A stretch of DNA of 10,432 nt from a bacterium (GTDB taxonomy: Bacteria; CSSED10-310; JAJRTK01), in contig JAJRTK010000139.1 of the NCBI GenBank assembly GCA_024278345.1, positions 1 through 10,432 of the forward strand. Direction: 5' to 3'. Position numbers and translations under genes: made by a program. The notes below the pieces were generated by a model. It was given only the letters and a program-made list of their open reading frames with translations, ran no database searches and was not told the origin of the DNA. Of this stretch, positions 1 through 7,470 are shown one piece after another; the stretch's first letter is position 1, and each line of letters starts with the position of its first letter.

Positions 1-2
1 AT

Positions 3-711
3 GAGCCTGTCCTGAGGAAGCAGATTGGGAAGGAGGAAATCGTCATGCGCGGGGACGGCAAGCCGGACCGGCGCTACAATCCGCACTACACCTGGCCTGA
101 GAGCTGTGTTTATGGGACCGTGAGCAAGACCTACACCCGAGGCGGAGCCAGTTCGGTGAAGCGGAAGCTCGTCCATGGCACGGAAGAGGAGCTTGAGAAG
201 GCCTTGGGTGAGGGGCCTCGGTCATGGTACCGGCCACGGTTCAGATTTCAGACGCCGCCCCGGGGCTTCCAGCCCTGGAACCCGGCGGAGGCTCCGCCTC
301 CGGACCTCCGCTGGGAGCGCCGCTCCCAGACCCACATCTTTGTGCGCTGCGCGCTTTTTTCGGGTGGCCGGTACCATGACCGAGGCCGGCGAGTCGAAAG
401 TGAGCAGGAAGATCAACACGGCATTCATCGAGCGCCAAAACGGAACCGACCGGACACACAACGCCCGCAAGGCGCGCAAGACCTTGTGCGTTTCCAAGGA
501 TTTCGTCATGCCTCTGGCGGTCTCGTGGTGGGTGATGGTCTGCGACAACTTCCATTTTGTGAATAGTGGTCTGCGTCTCGTGCTGGAGCCCTTGCAGGTG
601 TTGCATCGCACGCCAGCGATGGCCATGGGGCTCGCGCGGAAGATGAGTGTAGAGCAGTTGGTTTTCACGCCTGTGAGCGACCTACCGTTGGTCTCTGAGC
701 TGAGGCCCTGA
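3..711 (+). pseudogene. 3' part of an IS1-like DDE transposase gene, interrupted by a short element
   Basis: Two reading frames together make the C-terminal part of a transposase. The first frame is open from position 3 (the gene starts upstream of the window) to about 212 and includes YGTVSKTYTRGG and LVHGTEEELEKALGE. The second runs from about 394 to the stop at 709-711 and reads SKVSRKINTAFIERQNGTDR, then NARKARKTLCVSKD, ending with HRTPAMAMGLA. The 'INTxFxERxNGTxR...ARKxRKT..FSKD...RTPAMAxGL' pattern is, from memory, typical of the catalytic C-terminal half of IS1-like/integrase-fold transposases; the Glu of FIER would be the last acidic residue of the DDE triad. The break is explained by the insertion at 213-387: deleting 213-393 joins GGT GAG to TCG AAA in frame (ALGE-SKVS). 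No product would be functional as it stands. The family name is less sure than the fact that it is a transposase. Confidence 0.8.
213..387. mobile_element. Nonautonomous MITE-like element with 24-bp perfect inverted ends
   Basis: Positions 214-237 and 364-387 are perfect reverse complements (24/24; the core is GGTCATGGTACCGGCCAC and its complement). The flanks GGTGAG (207-212) and GGCGAG (388-393) look like a 6-bp target duplication with one mismatch. The element sits inside a transposase reading frame and excision of element plus one flank restores it. The interior has no gene. It holds four hairpins, each with a three-base loop: 263-275 (GGGCT-tcc-AGCCC), 287-301 (GGAGGC-tcc-GCCTCC), 311-329 (CTGGGAGC-gcc-GCTCCCAG) and 344-354 (GCGC-tgc-GCGC). 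The last is followed by six T (355-360), so it resembles a plus-strand intrinsic terminator. No transposase is encoded, so it would have been moved in trans. Confidence 0.8.
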
Positions 712-745
712 CTACTTTCAGCCATGGAAGCGGGCAGGGCCTCAG
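700..745 (+). repeat. 11-bp inverted repeat overlapping the transposase stop codon
   Basis: CTGAGGCCCTG (700-710) is the exact reverse complement of CAGGGCCTCAG (735-745), with a 24-base loop. It begins inside the last codons of the transposase gene. It may form a transcript-end hairpin or be part of the insertion-sequence end. No T-run follows, so it is not a standard intrinsic terminator. Confidence 0.4.
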
Positions 746-853
746 AGAAGCGGCCCTGGCGTGAATGCCCTAACCATGGAGCACCACCGGAAGTTCTGGT
801 GCGCTCTCTTCTTTTGCCGGAATTCGCCCCTGACACGGGTGATGAAGGCGAGT

Positions 854-877
854 GGCGGCGGACGGACTGCCGCCGCC
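854..877. repeat. 8-bp GC-only hairpin in the leader region
   Basis: GGCGGCGG (854-861) pairs with CCGCCGCC (870-877) across an 8-base loop. It lies about 55 bp upstream of the predicted -35 box of the efflux operon and would insulate the operon from upstream transcription if it acts as a terminator, but no T-tract follows. Apart from this hairpin, the 700-745 inverted repeat, and the promoter and palindrome downstream, I see nothing in 712-1017. Confidence 0.4.
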
Positions 878-932
878 GGGAGCGGAACTCAACAAGGAAT
901 AGAATATTAGTTTTGGAAAGAAGCTTCTCCTC

Positions 933-962
933 TTGAAAAAATGTTCGGGGGGGGCCTATTAT
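933..962 (+). promoter_or_regulatory. Predicted sigma70-type promoter of the efflux operon
   Basis: TTGAAA (933-938) and TATTAT (957-962) are separated by 18 bases, close to the sigma70 consensus TTGACA-N17-TATAAT. The spacer contains a run of eight G. The predicted transcription start (about 968-970) lies some 50 bases upstream of the first gene. An overlapping TATAAA (960-965) would need a 21-base spacer and is less likely. This is the only convincing promoter found ahead of the three-gene pump operon. Confidence 0.55.
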
Positions 963-971
963 AAAGTGTTC

Positions 972-995
972 TTATCGAATACGTTGGACCGATAA
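972..995. promoter_or_regulatory. Spaced palindrome just downstream of the promoter; possible operator
   Basis: TTATCG (972-977) and CGATAA (990-995) are inverted copies with 12 bases between them, about the predicted transcription start. That position suits a repressor site for metal-dependent control. The half-sites do not match the CusR, CueR or CopY boxes I know, and a 6-bp half-site pair can arise by chance, so this is tentative. Confidence 0.3.
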
Positions 996-1017
996 TCGTT
1001 CGGAATAGAAGGTGCTG

Positions 1018-2355
1018 ATGTCCATACAACCTATATTGCGGAGTCTTGGCTTGCTTTTAGTCCTGACCACGCTGGCCCCAAAGATCGTCCAATCCGCTGA
1101 AAATCCTGTCAAGAAAGAGTCCGCTGAAAAGGCTGAAGTCAAGGCCAAAGAGGAGCTTTCCTTGTCGGCCCTCGTCGAAGAGGCTCTTCAGAATCATCCA
1201 TCTCTCAGTGTCACTCAACATGCGGCGGAGGCCGCTGCTCGAGTCCCGTCCCAGGTTGGCGCACTGCCCGATCCCGTCATCGCGCTCAACATCTCTAACC
1301 TTCGGATCGACGATCCTTCCCTGTCGTCCAGTCCCATGTCGGGGGTCCAGCTTGCGGTTCAGCAGGCAGTGCCGTTTCCAGGGAAGCTGGGACGACGCCG
1401 GAAAGTTTCTGAAGCGGGGGCAACCACGGCGCGCACGGTCAACCGCCTGCAAGAGATCGCGGTCATTCGCGAGGTCAAGGTTGCGTACTGGGATTACACG
1501 TACGCTCATGCCGCCGAGACGATTACGCGGCAGAACTTGAGTATCCTCGACACGCTGGTCAATGTGGCCAACAGTCGCGTTGCAGTAGGGCAAGGGGCAC
1601 AGCAGGACGTGCTCAAAGCACAAGTGGCCCTTGGCCAGCTCCGTGACCTTCTTCTGATCCGGGAACAGCAGACCGGGACGGCAGTGGAACGTTTGAGCAT
1701 CGCCGTTGGGCGCGAGCCCGGTCTGCCTTTGCCCATCTCGCCGCCGACAACGGCGCCGCCGCCTCCTCCATCGCTGGAGCTTTCTTCTTTGCTGGAGGAA
1801 TTGGAAGAGACCAACCCGCAGTTGCAGGTTCGTGACTCCATCGTGCAACGGACCAAGGCCAGCGTGAGAGAAGCACGCCATGATCTCTGGCCCGACTTTG
1901 TTTTCGCTGGCGCCTACCGATTTCGTGGAACGGTTCCCGGGGATGCTTCCGACGGCGCGGACATGTTCTCGATATCCGTTGGACTGAGTGTTCCCCTGTA
2001 CGCCGGCTCCAAGCAAAAGCAAAGGATCGCGGAAAACCGTCAGATCGACCTGCAGGCACGGGCAAAAGTCCAAGATACGCGTCTGACGGTGCAATTCGAA
2101 GCTCGCCGACTTTGGGACGAGCTTCAGCGGCTCGACGGCCAGGAAAAGCTTTACAGGCAGGAAATCCTGCCTCAGGCAAATATGGCGTTGGAAGCCTCCA
2201 TCACTGAATATCAAGTAGCCAAGGTCGGATTTTTTTCGGTCCTGGACAACTGGCGACGCCTTTTCGACTCCGAGATCACACACGAGAGGATCCTGGCCGA
2301 TCGGTCGATCCGTGTGGCTGAGCTGGAAGCTGTCGTGGGGAGGGAACTGCAATGA
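1018..2355 (+). CDS. TolC-family outer-membrane efflux protein (CusC/CzcC-like)
   Basis: This is the outer-membrane channel of a tripartite heavy-metal efflux complex. From ATG 1018 it has 445 residues. Residues 1 to about 26 form a signal peptide (SLGLLLVLTTLA core, cleavage near VQS-AEN). Two outer-membrane-efflux repeats follow (about 35-235 and 255-440), joined by a Pro-rich linker at 242-252. AVPFPGKLG at about 117-125 is the usual signature of metal-efflux TolC proteins. There is no lipobox Cys, so unlike E. coli CusC it is probably not lipidated. ATG 1018 is preferred because GAAGG (1008-1012) is spaced correctly for it; GTG 1012 is in frame but overlaps that site. The stop overlaps the next start (ATGA, 2352-2355), indicating translational coupling. 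The CusC-type assignment rests mainly on the neighbouring pump. Confidence 0.92.
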   Translation: MSIQPILRSLGLLLVLTTLAPKIVQSAENPVKKESAEKAEVKAKEELSLSALVEEALQNHPSLSVTQHAAEAAARVPSQVGALPDPVIALNISNLRIDDPSLSSSPMSGVQLAVQQAVPFPGKLGRRRKVSEAGATTARTVNRLQEIAVIREVKVAYWDYTYAHAAETITRQNLSILDTLVNVANSRVAVGQGAQQDVLKAQVALGQLRDLLLIREQQTGTAVERLSIAVGREPGLPLPISPPTTAPPPPPSLELSSLLEELEETNPQLQVRDSIVQRTKASVREARHDLWPDFVFAGAYRFRGTVPGDASDGADMFSISVGLSVPLYAGSKQKQRIAENRQIDLQARAKVQDTRLTVQFEARRLWDELQRLDGQEKLYRQEILPQANMALEASITEYQVAKVGFFSVLDNWRRLFDSEITHERILADRSIRVAELEAVVGRELQ

Positions 2356-3674
2356 AGAACTGGAGACCGAGTATGAAATCAGTGGCCTTTTTGGGAAGCA
2401 TTCTTCTGCTTGTCTGGACGCTGTCGGGCTGTGGCGGAGGAGAGGGAGGCTCCCAAACGGCGGGACAGGGAGCGGCGGAGGGGAAGAAAGTCATCTACTG
2501 GAAATCTGGTATGGACCCCTCTTTTGTCTCCCAGCGGCCGGGCAAAGATGCCATGGGAATGGAGCTTATTCCCGTCTATGAGGGCGACCCTGGGGCCAAT
2601 CTGACCTCGATCATCGTTTCCGGGCTAACTCTTCAACGAATGGCAGTGCGGACCTATGAAATCGTCCCGAAAAACCTGGAGCGATCCATTCGATCCGTTG
2701 CGACCATCAATTATGACGAAAGCACGCTCTCGTTGGTCAACTCGAAGTTCGAAGGTTGGATCGAAAAACTCTATGTCGATGAGACCGGACAGTATGTGCG
2801 GGCCGGATCGCCTCTTTTTGATATCTATAGCCCGGAATTACAGGCCAGCGCCGAGGAGTATCTTCAGGCACTGCTAGGAAATCCAAAGCTTCCCCACGTG
2901 GAGCATCTCATCGAGTCCGCTCGAAACCGCCTTGAGCAGTTCGATGTTCCCAACTCCGTCATCGACAGGATAGCAAAAACAAAAAAGGTGCCCCGGATCC
3001 TGACCATCCGGGCACCGAAATCCGGTTATGTAATCCACAAAAATGCACTGCAGGGAAGCTACGTCAACAAGCACGAAACCTTGTTCAGGATCGCGGATCT
3101 GCGGAAGATCTGGGTTCTGGTGGATGTCTATGAGTATGAACTTCCCTGGCTCAAGCTCGTGAAAGACGCCGATATGGAGTTGACCTACGTTCCGGGCCGA
3201 ACGTTCAAGGGGAAGATCGATTACGTCTACCCGTTCTTGAACCTGCAGTCCAGGACCGTGAAGGTTCGCATCGTCTTCAAGAATCCAGACCTCATCCTCA
3301 AACCCGGGATGTTCGCGTCGGTCTGGTTGCGAGCCAAAACAAAAGATCCCGTGTTGGTTGTCCCCTCTGAAGCAGTCATCCATTCTGGGAAGAGAAATGT
3401 GGTCTTTGTCTCCCAAGGAGATGGTAGCTTCGAAGCCCGAGATCTCAAAATCGGCCGTACGGGGGATGGCGGAGACTACGAAGTGCTGAAGGGACTGGAA
3501 CCAGGCGACCTGGTAGTCACCAGCGGTCAATTCTTGCTGGACTCCGAAAGCCGGCTCAAAGAAGCTGTCGCCAAGATGCTGGGAACCAATCTCCCGGCTG
3601 ACCCGGAAGATGAGCCTGTTCAACCCGAGCCGGAAAAAGCTGGCGAAGGGGACAAGCCGGACCAAGGCAAATAG
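2352..3674 (+). CDS. cusB: CusB-type periplasmic adaptor lipoprotein of a Cu/Ag RND efflux system
   Basis: This is the membrane-fusion adaptor that links pump and outer-membrane channel and delivers metal to the pump. It has 440 residues (E. coli CusB has 407). Residues 1-27 are a lipoprotein signal with lipobox L24-S-G-C27, so the mature protein should be anchored by lipid. Residues 47-76 form a heavy-metal-binding domain in its methionine version (YWKSGMDPS... GKDAMGMELIPVYE). Met54, Met68 and Met70 correspond to the three Cu(I)/Ag(I) ligands of E. coli CusB, with one residue less between the first and second. The two halves of the barrel-sandwich domain are at about 136-163 and 219-250, followed by a beta-barrel and a membrane-proximal domain; the C-terminus is a charged, Glu/Lys/Pro-rich tail. 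GGGAGG (2338-2343) supports the start at 2352 over the internal ATG at 2373. No CusF-like domain is fused or encoded next to it. Confidence 0.93.
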   Translation: MKNWRPSMKSVAFLGSILLLVWTLSGCGGGEGGSQTAGQGAAEGKKVIYWKSGMDPSFVSQRPGKDAMGMELIPVYEGDPGANLTSIIVSGLTLQRMAVRTYEIVPKNLERSIRSVATINYDESTLSLVNSKFEGWIEKLYVDETGQYVRAGSPLFDIYSPELQASAEEYLQALLGNPKLPHVEHLIESARNRLEQFDVPNSVIDRIAKTKKVPRILTIRAPKSGYVIHKNALQGSYVNKHETLFRIADLRKIWVLVDVYEYELPWLKLVKDADMELTYVPGRTFKGKIDYVYPFLNLQSRTVKVRIVFKNPDLILKPGMFASVWLRAKTKDPVLVVPSEAVIHSGKRNVVFVSQGDGSFEARDLKIGRTGDGGDYEVLKGLEPGDLVVTSGQFLLDSESRLKEAVAKMLGTNLPADPEDEPVQPEPEKAGEGDKPDQGK

Positions 3675-3687
3675 GGGGGGAAGCAAG

Positions 3688-6600
3688 ATGTTCGACAAGC
3701 TCATCGAAAAATGCGTGGCAAACCGCTACTTCATCTCTATTCTCCTCGTCATGGCCATGGTAGTGGGGGTCGAGTCCATGATGAACACGCCCCTGGACGC
3801 GATCCCTGATCTCTCCGATGTCCAAGTGATTGTCTTCACCGAATTCGCCGGCCAAGCTCCGCAGGTGGTGGAGGATCAGGTCACCTACCCGCTCACCACC
3901 ACTCTGTTGTCGGTGCCGCGTGCCAAGGTGGTCCGTGGATACTCGTTCTTCGGTTACTCTTTCGTCTATGTGATCTTCGAGGACGGCACCGACCTCTATT
4001 GGGCTCGCAGCCGGGTCCTCGAGTACCTCAATTTCGTTCGGGGACGCCTTCCCAGCACCGTGAACCCTGCCTTAGGCCCAGATGCCACCGGCGTCGGGTG
4101 GGTTTTCGAATACATTCTGACAAGTGACCGGCATGACCTCGCCCAGCTCCGTTCCATCCAGGACTGGTTTCTTCGCTACGAACTGCAAACCGTGCAGGGA
4201 GTCTCAGAAGTGGCTAGCGTGGGTGGCTTCGTCAAGCAGTACCAAGTGACGGTCGATCCGGACAAGCTTCTAGCGTTTAATATTCCACTGTCGAGGATCA
4301 AACACCAGATCGTTCGGAGCAATAATGACGTGGGAGGCCGGCTGCTGGAGCTGGCCGAAAACGAGTTCATGGTCCGGGGACTTGGATACATCAAGTCCAT
4401 CGAAGACCTGGAGTCGATCCCGCTGACCGTCACCGAAGACCATGTGCCCATCCGCATCAGCGACGTGGCCACCGTAAATCTAGGTCCTGAAATCCGTCGG
4501 GGCTTGCTCGATTGGAACGGCGAGGGAGAAGTCGTCGGTGGCATCGTCGTCATGCGCTACGGCGAAAACGCATTCCGTGTCATCAGCGATGTCAAAAAAC
4601 GCCTGGCCGCTCTCCAATCGTCCCTCCCGGAAGGCGTGGAAGTCATCCCGGTTTATGACCGATCCCACCTTATCGAACGTTCGGTGGAGACTCTCCAAGC
4701 AAAACTTATCGAAGAGTGCATCGTGGTGGGGCTGGTCTGTCTCATCTTTCTTCTCCACCTACGCAGTGCGTTGGTAGCGATCTTCACGCTCCCAGCGGGA
4801 ATCCTACTCGCCTTTTTGGTGATGCGCATGCAGGGGGTCAGCGCCAACATCATGAGTCTTGGCGGTATCGCAATCGCCATTGGAGCCATGGTGGACGCCG
4901 CGATCGTCATGATCGAAAACATGCACAAACACCTGGAACGGGATGCCGGGAAGTACACCCAGTGGGAGATCGCCGTGCGTGCCTCTCAGGAGGTGGGCCC
5001 GTCTCTCTTCTTCTCCCTTCTCATCATTGCGCTCTCGTTCCTGCCGGTGTTTAGCCTGCAAGCCCAGGAGGGACGCCTCTTCAAACCACTGGCCTTTACC
5101 AAGACCTATGCAATGGCTGCGGCCGCCTTCCTATCGGTCACTGTCGTGCCGATCCTTATGGGATTCCTTGTCCGTGGAAAAATCCGGCCTGAAGCATCCA
5201 ATCCAGTCAACCGTTTCCTCATCTTCATCTATCGCCCCGTCCTCTTATTCTGCCTAAAATGGCGACGATGGGTCGTCGTCGTCGCCCTGGCCTTGCTGCT
5301 AGGGAGTGCTTACCCGGCCCGGAAGCTGGGATCGGAGTTTATGCCGCCGCTCTATGAGGGTGATCTTCTTTACATGCCGACTCTGCTTCCTGGAATCTCT
5401 ATCACAACGGCCAAACAGATCCTCCAGGCCACTGATCGGATTATCCGCAGCTTTCCCGAGGTTCACCACGTCCTAGGCAAGGTGGGCCGAGCCGAAACGG
5501 CCACCGACCCATCTCCCGTCTCGATGATGGAAACAATCGTGACCCTCCGTCCCGAGGAAGAGTGGCGTCCGGGAATGACGCCCGAGAAGCTCATTCGGCA
5601 ATTGGACAATGCCATTCGCTTCCCCGGTGTGACCAACGCCTGGACCATGCCCATCAAAGCTCGAATCGACATGCTCTCCACCGGGATTAAAACACCCGTG
5701 GGAATCAAGCTCGTCGGCCTCGACCTAAACGTTCTGGCGGAACTCGGGGAACAGGTCGAAGCCGTCATCAGGGAAGTGCCGGGAACTGCCTCCGTCTACG
5801 CGGAACGGGTCACCGGCGGCAATTACCTCGACGTGAAAATTGATCGTCAAGCAGCCTCACGCTACGGCCTCACGGTGGGGGATGTCCAGGACGTCATCTC
5901 GTCCGCCATTGGCGGCATGAACGTCACCATGACCGTAGAAGGACTCGAACGCTACCCCGTCAACGTGCGCTACGCCCGCGAGCTCAGAAATGACCTCAAC
6001 GCTTTGAAGCGAGTGCTCATACCCACGGCCATGGGGCATCAAGTGCCCCTGGCTCAATTGGCTGAGCTGAAATTTGTTAAGGGTCCCCCCGTAATCAAGA
6101 GCGAGGGCGCTCGCCCCAATGCCTGGATCTATGTGGACGTGGAAGGCGCTGACATCGGCGGCTATGTCGAAAGAGCGCAAAAAGCGGTCGAAGCACGAAT
6201 TCAAATGCCACCAGGCTACCAGATGATCTGGAGCGGCCAGTACGAGTACATGCAGCGGGCATCCGAGAGGCTGCGTGTCGTGGTACCTATTACCATCCTC
6301 ATTGTCTTCATGCTTCTCTACTTGAACTTCCAGAGCATGACCGACAGCCTCATTGTCATGCTTTCGCTGCCCTTTGCTCTGGTGGGTGGTGTCTGGTTTA
6401 TCTACCTGCTGGGCTACAACATGAGTGTGGCCGTGGGGGTTGGTTTCATTGCCCTCGCTGGGGTGGCATCGGAAATCGGGGTCGTGCTCATCATGTACCT
6501 GCGCCACGCCGTCGATGAACAGCGGCAAAAGGAAGGAGAAGCCTTCAACGTCGGGCACTTGTTGAAGGGCATCCTGAATGGCTCCGTGGAGAGAGTTCGA

Positions 6601-6852
6601 CCCATCGTGATGACAGTTACCGCCGTTATCGCCGGGCTTCTCCCCATTCTTTGGGGCCATGGAACCGGAGCCTCGGTGATGAAACGGATTGCCGCACCCA
6701 TGATCGGCGGTATGGTTTCCGCGGCGCTCCTCACGTTGCTGGTCATCCCCGTGATCTACTTCATGATCTACCATCGTGGACTGCCTGCAGCTCAACCTTC
6801 GCCTTCCTCTGACTCCGGAGAGGCATCACCCGATCCACAATCCCCTGCCTGA
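3688..6852 (+). CDS. cusA: CusA-type heavy-metal RND efflux pump (Cu(I)/Ag(I))
   Basis: This is the inner-membrane proton-driven pump; it has 1054 residues, normal for the HME-RND family, starting MFDKLIEKCVANRYF. The start at 3688 has an AG-rich ribosome site (3673-3680) 13 bp after the adaptor stop; the in-frame ATG at 3610 lies inside the adaptor gene and would add 26 non-homologous residues. Met563 (LLYMPT), Met613 (SMMET) and Met662 (RIDMLSTG) have the same spacing (50, 49) as the E. coli CusA periplasmic triad Met573/623/672. The membrane Met ladder is also present (Met389, 401, 408, 476, 491, 998). Asp403 in GAMVDAAIVMIEN and Glu929 in GVASEIGVV match the relay residues Asp405 and Glu939. 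The third relay residue, Lys984, is Ile973 here (RVRPIVMT). A Cu/Ag substrate is inferred from the Met residues, against the Zn/Co/Ni type. Confidence 0.95.
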   Translation: MFDKLIEKCVANRYFISILLVMAMVVGVESMMNTPLDAIPDLSDVQVIVFTEFAGQAPQVVEDQVTYPLTTTLLSVPRAKVVRGYSFFGYSFVYVIFEDGTDLYWARSRVLEYLNFVRGRLPSTVNPALGPDATGVGWVFEYILTSDRHDLAQLRSIQDWFLRYELQTVQGVSEVASVGGFVKQYQVTVDPDKLLAFNIPLSRIKHQIVRSNNDVGGRLLELAENEFMVRGLGYIKSIEDLESIPLTVTEDHVPIRISDVATVNLGPEIRRGLLDWNGEGEVVGGIVVMRYGENAFRVISDVKKRLAALQSSLPEGVEVIPVYDRSHLIERSVETLQAKLIEECIVVGLVCLIFLLHLRSALVAIFTLPAGILLAFLVMRMQGVSANIMSLGGIAIAIGAMVDAAIVMIENMHKHLERDAGKYTQWEIAVRASQEVGPSLFFSLLIIALSFLPVFSLQAQEGRLFKPLAFTKTYAMAAAAFLSVTVVPILMGFLVRGKIRPEASNPVNRFLIFIYRPVLLFCLKWRRWVVVVALALLLGSAYPARKLGSEFMPPLYEGDLLYMPTLLPGISITTAKQILQATDRIIRSFPEVHHVLGKVGRAETATDPSPVSMMETIVTLRPEEEWRPGMTPEKLIRQLDNAIRFPGVTNAWTMPIKARIDMLSTGIKTPVGIKLVGLDLNVLAELGEQVEAVIREVPGTASVYAERVTGGNYLDVKIDRQAASRYGLTVGDVQDVISSAIGGMNVTMTVEGLERYPVNVRYARELRNDLNALKRVLIPTAMGHQVPLAQLAELKFVKGPPVIKSEGARPNAWIYVDVEGADIGGYVERAQKAVEARIQMPPGYQMIWSGQYEYMQRASERLRVVVPITILIVFMLLYLNFQSMTDSLIVMLSLPFALVGGVWFIYLLGYNMSVAVGVGFIALAGVASEIGVVLIMYLRHAVDEQRQKEGEAFNVGHLLKGILNGSVERVRPIVMTVTAVIAGLLPILWGHGTGASVMKRIAAPMIGGMVSAALLTLLVIPVIYFMIYHRGLPAAQPSPSSDSGEASPDPQSPA

Positions 6853-6916
6853 GTCGAAACTCCCACTGCGGACTTGCGGAAGCAGCTGAACTATCCTCCT
6901 CGCAGCATCCTGGTCA

Positions 6917-6944
6917 GCCTGGGCGAATCACGATTCGCCCAGGC
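6917..6944. terminator. 12-bp perfect hairpin after the pump gene (REP-like or terminator)
   Basis: GCCTGGGCGAAT (6917-6928) pairs perfectly with ATTCGCCCAGGC (6933-6944) over a CACG loop, 65 bases after the pump stop. No T-run follows on either strand, so it may stabilise the 3' end of the message rather than terminate it. Its GGGCGAAT/ATTCGCCC core recurs in the palindrome at 7655-7689, which suggests a repeated extragenic palindrome. Confidence 0.55.
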
Positions 6945-6966
6945 AAGGATGTGAAAGACAGGGGCT

Positions 6967-7002
6967 GGTCCCACGAAATGCGCCGTGGGCGGGACCCTTC
7001 TT
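6967..7002 (+). terminator. Possible weak terminator between pump and PII genes
   Basis: GGTCCC (6967-6972) pairs with GGGACC (6991-6996), and an inner CCAC/GTGG can extend the stem with a bulge. It is followed by the pyrimidine-rich CTTCTTCTC. If it works, it would lower transcription into the PII-like gene, giving regulator and pump different levels. The rest of 6853-7081 shows no clear promoter. Confidence 0.35.
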
Positions 7003-7081
7003 CTCATTGTGGGGGTGCTTCTGGACCTGTACCGCTACGACCTTCAGTGAGAAGCTCGGGCTTGCATAAGAGAGGTTCCCC

Positions 7082-7426
7082 ATGAAAGAGATCAAAGCTT
7101 ACATTCGACCGACCTTCCTTGAAGGGACAATCGCGAAACTCGAAGGAGCTGGCGCCCGGGACATCACAGTCATTCGGGTCGATGCCATCGGCCACATGGC
7201 TGACCACGAAGAAGACCGCAAGCATTTTTTCCGGAAATACAACGAGAAATACTGCTGTATTTCAAAGCTGGAAATCGTATGCCGAGACGAGGAAGCGCCA
7301 GTCTTTATCGACATTATCAAGAGGCATGCCAAAACTGGAAAGCCCGGGGACGGCCGCATCTTTCAAACAAATGTAGAAAGAGCCGTACGCATCCGCACCG
7401 GCGATGAAGGTGAGGGGGCTCTCTAA
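7082..7426 (+). CDS. PII-like nitrogen-regulatory family protein, metal-efflux-linked type (PII-NG)
   Basis: This 114-residue protein has the full length and fold pattern of GlnB/GlnK. It starts MKEIKAYIRP; the B-loop TGKPGDGRIF (85-94) and the C-terminal RIRTGDEGEGAL (103-114) are conserved, so nucleotide binding at the trimer interface is likely. The T-loop (about 37-57) is unlike GlnB. It lacks the RQKGHTELYRG motif with the uridylylated Tyr51 and instead has GHMADHEEDRKHFFRKYN, followed by KYCC, with Cys58, Cys59 and Cys67. PII proteins of this type, encoded beside heavy-metal RND pumps, have been described as a separate group (PII-NG). A role in gating or sensing for the adjacent pump is inferred from that linkage; the His/Asp/Glu/Cys content makes metal binding conceivable. 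AAGAGAGG (7068-7075) lies six bases before the ATG. The gene is 229 bp after the pump gene on the same strand. Confidence 0.9.
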   Translation: MKEIKAYIRPTFLEGTIAKLEGAGARDITVIRVDAIGHMADHEEDRKHFFRKYNEKYCCISKLEIVCRDEEAPVFIDIIKRHAKTGKPGDGRIFQTNVERAVRIRTGDEGEGAL

Positions 7427-7442
7427 CCTTGAAATGTCGCGA

Positions 7443-7470
7443 ATTTCCGGAGGTGTCTAAACCCGGAAAT
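7443..7470. repeat. 8-bp inverted repeat after the PII-like gene
   Basis: ATTTCCGG (7443-7450) is inverted as CCGGAAAT (7463-7470) with a 12-base loop, 16 bases after the PII stop. It may be the 3' hairpin of that transcript, but there is no T-run. Its right arm lies within the end of the element at 7452-7644. Confidence 0.35.

Noticed and set aside
724-936. 70-codon plus-strand frame before the efflux promoter
   Set aside because: Low-complexity Arg-rich product, runs into the predicted -35 box, no ribosome site.
1012-1017. GTG at 1012 as start of the TolC-like protein
   Set aside because: It overlaps the GAAGG ribosome site that is correctly spaced for ATG 1018; it remains possible but less likely.
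1057-2352. 431-codon open frame on the minus strand opposite the TolC-like gene
   Set aside because: It is the shadow of a well-supported family member; its translation shows no domain, and it has no plausible start or ribosome site context.
3610-3687. Upstream in-frame ATG for the pump gene
   Set aside because: It would overlap the end of the adaptor gene and add 26 residues not seen in CusA proteins; ATG 3688 has a strong ribosome site.
2874-3704. 276-codon minus-strand frame opposite the adaptor gene
   Set aside because: Antisense shadow; the plus-strand adaptor is certain from lipobox and metal-binding motifs.
5857-6795. 312-codon minus-strand frame opposite the pump gene
   Set aside because: His/Asp/Gly-rich composition typical of antisense to a membrane protein gene; no recognisable motif.
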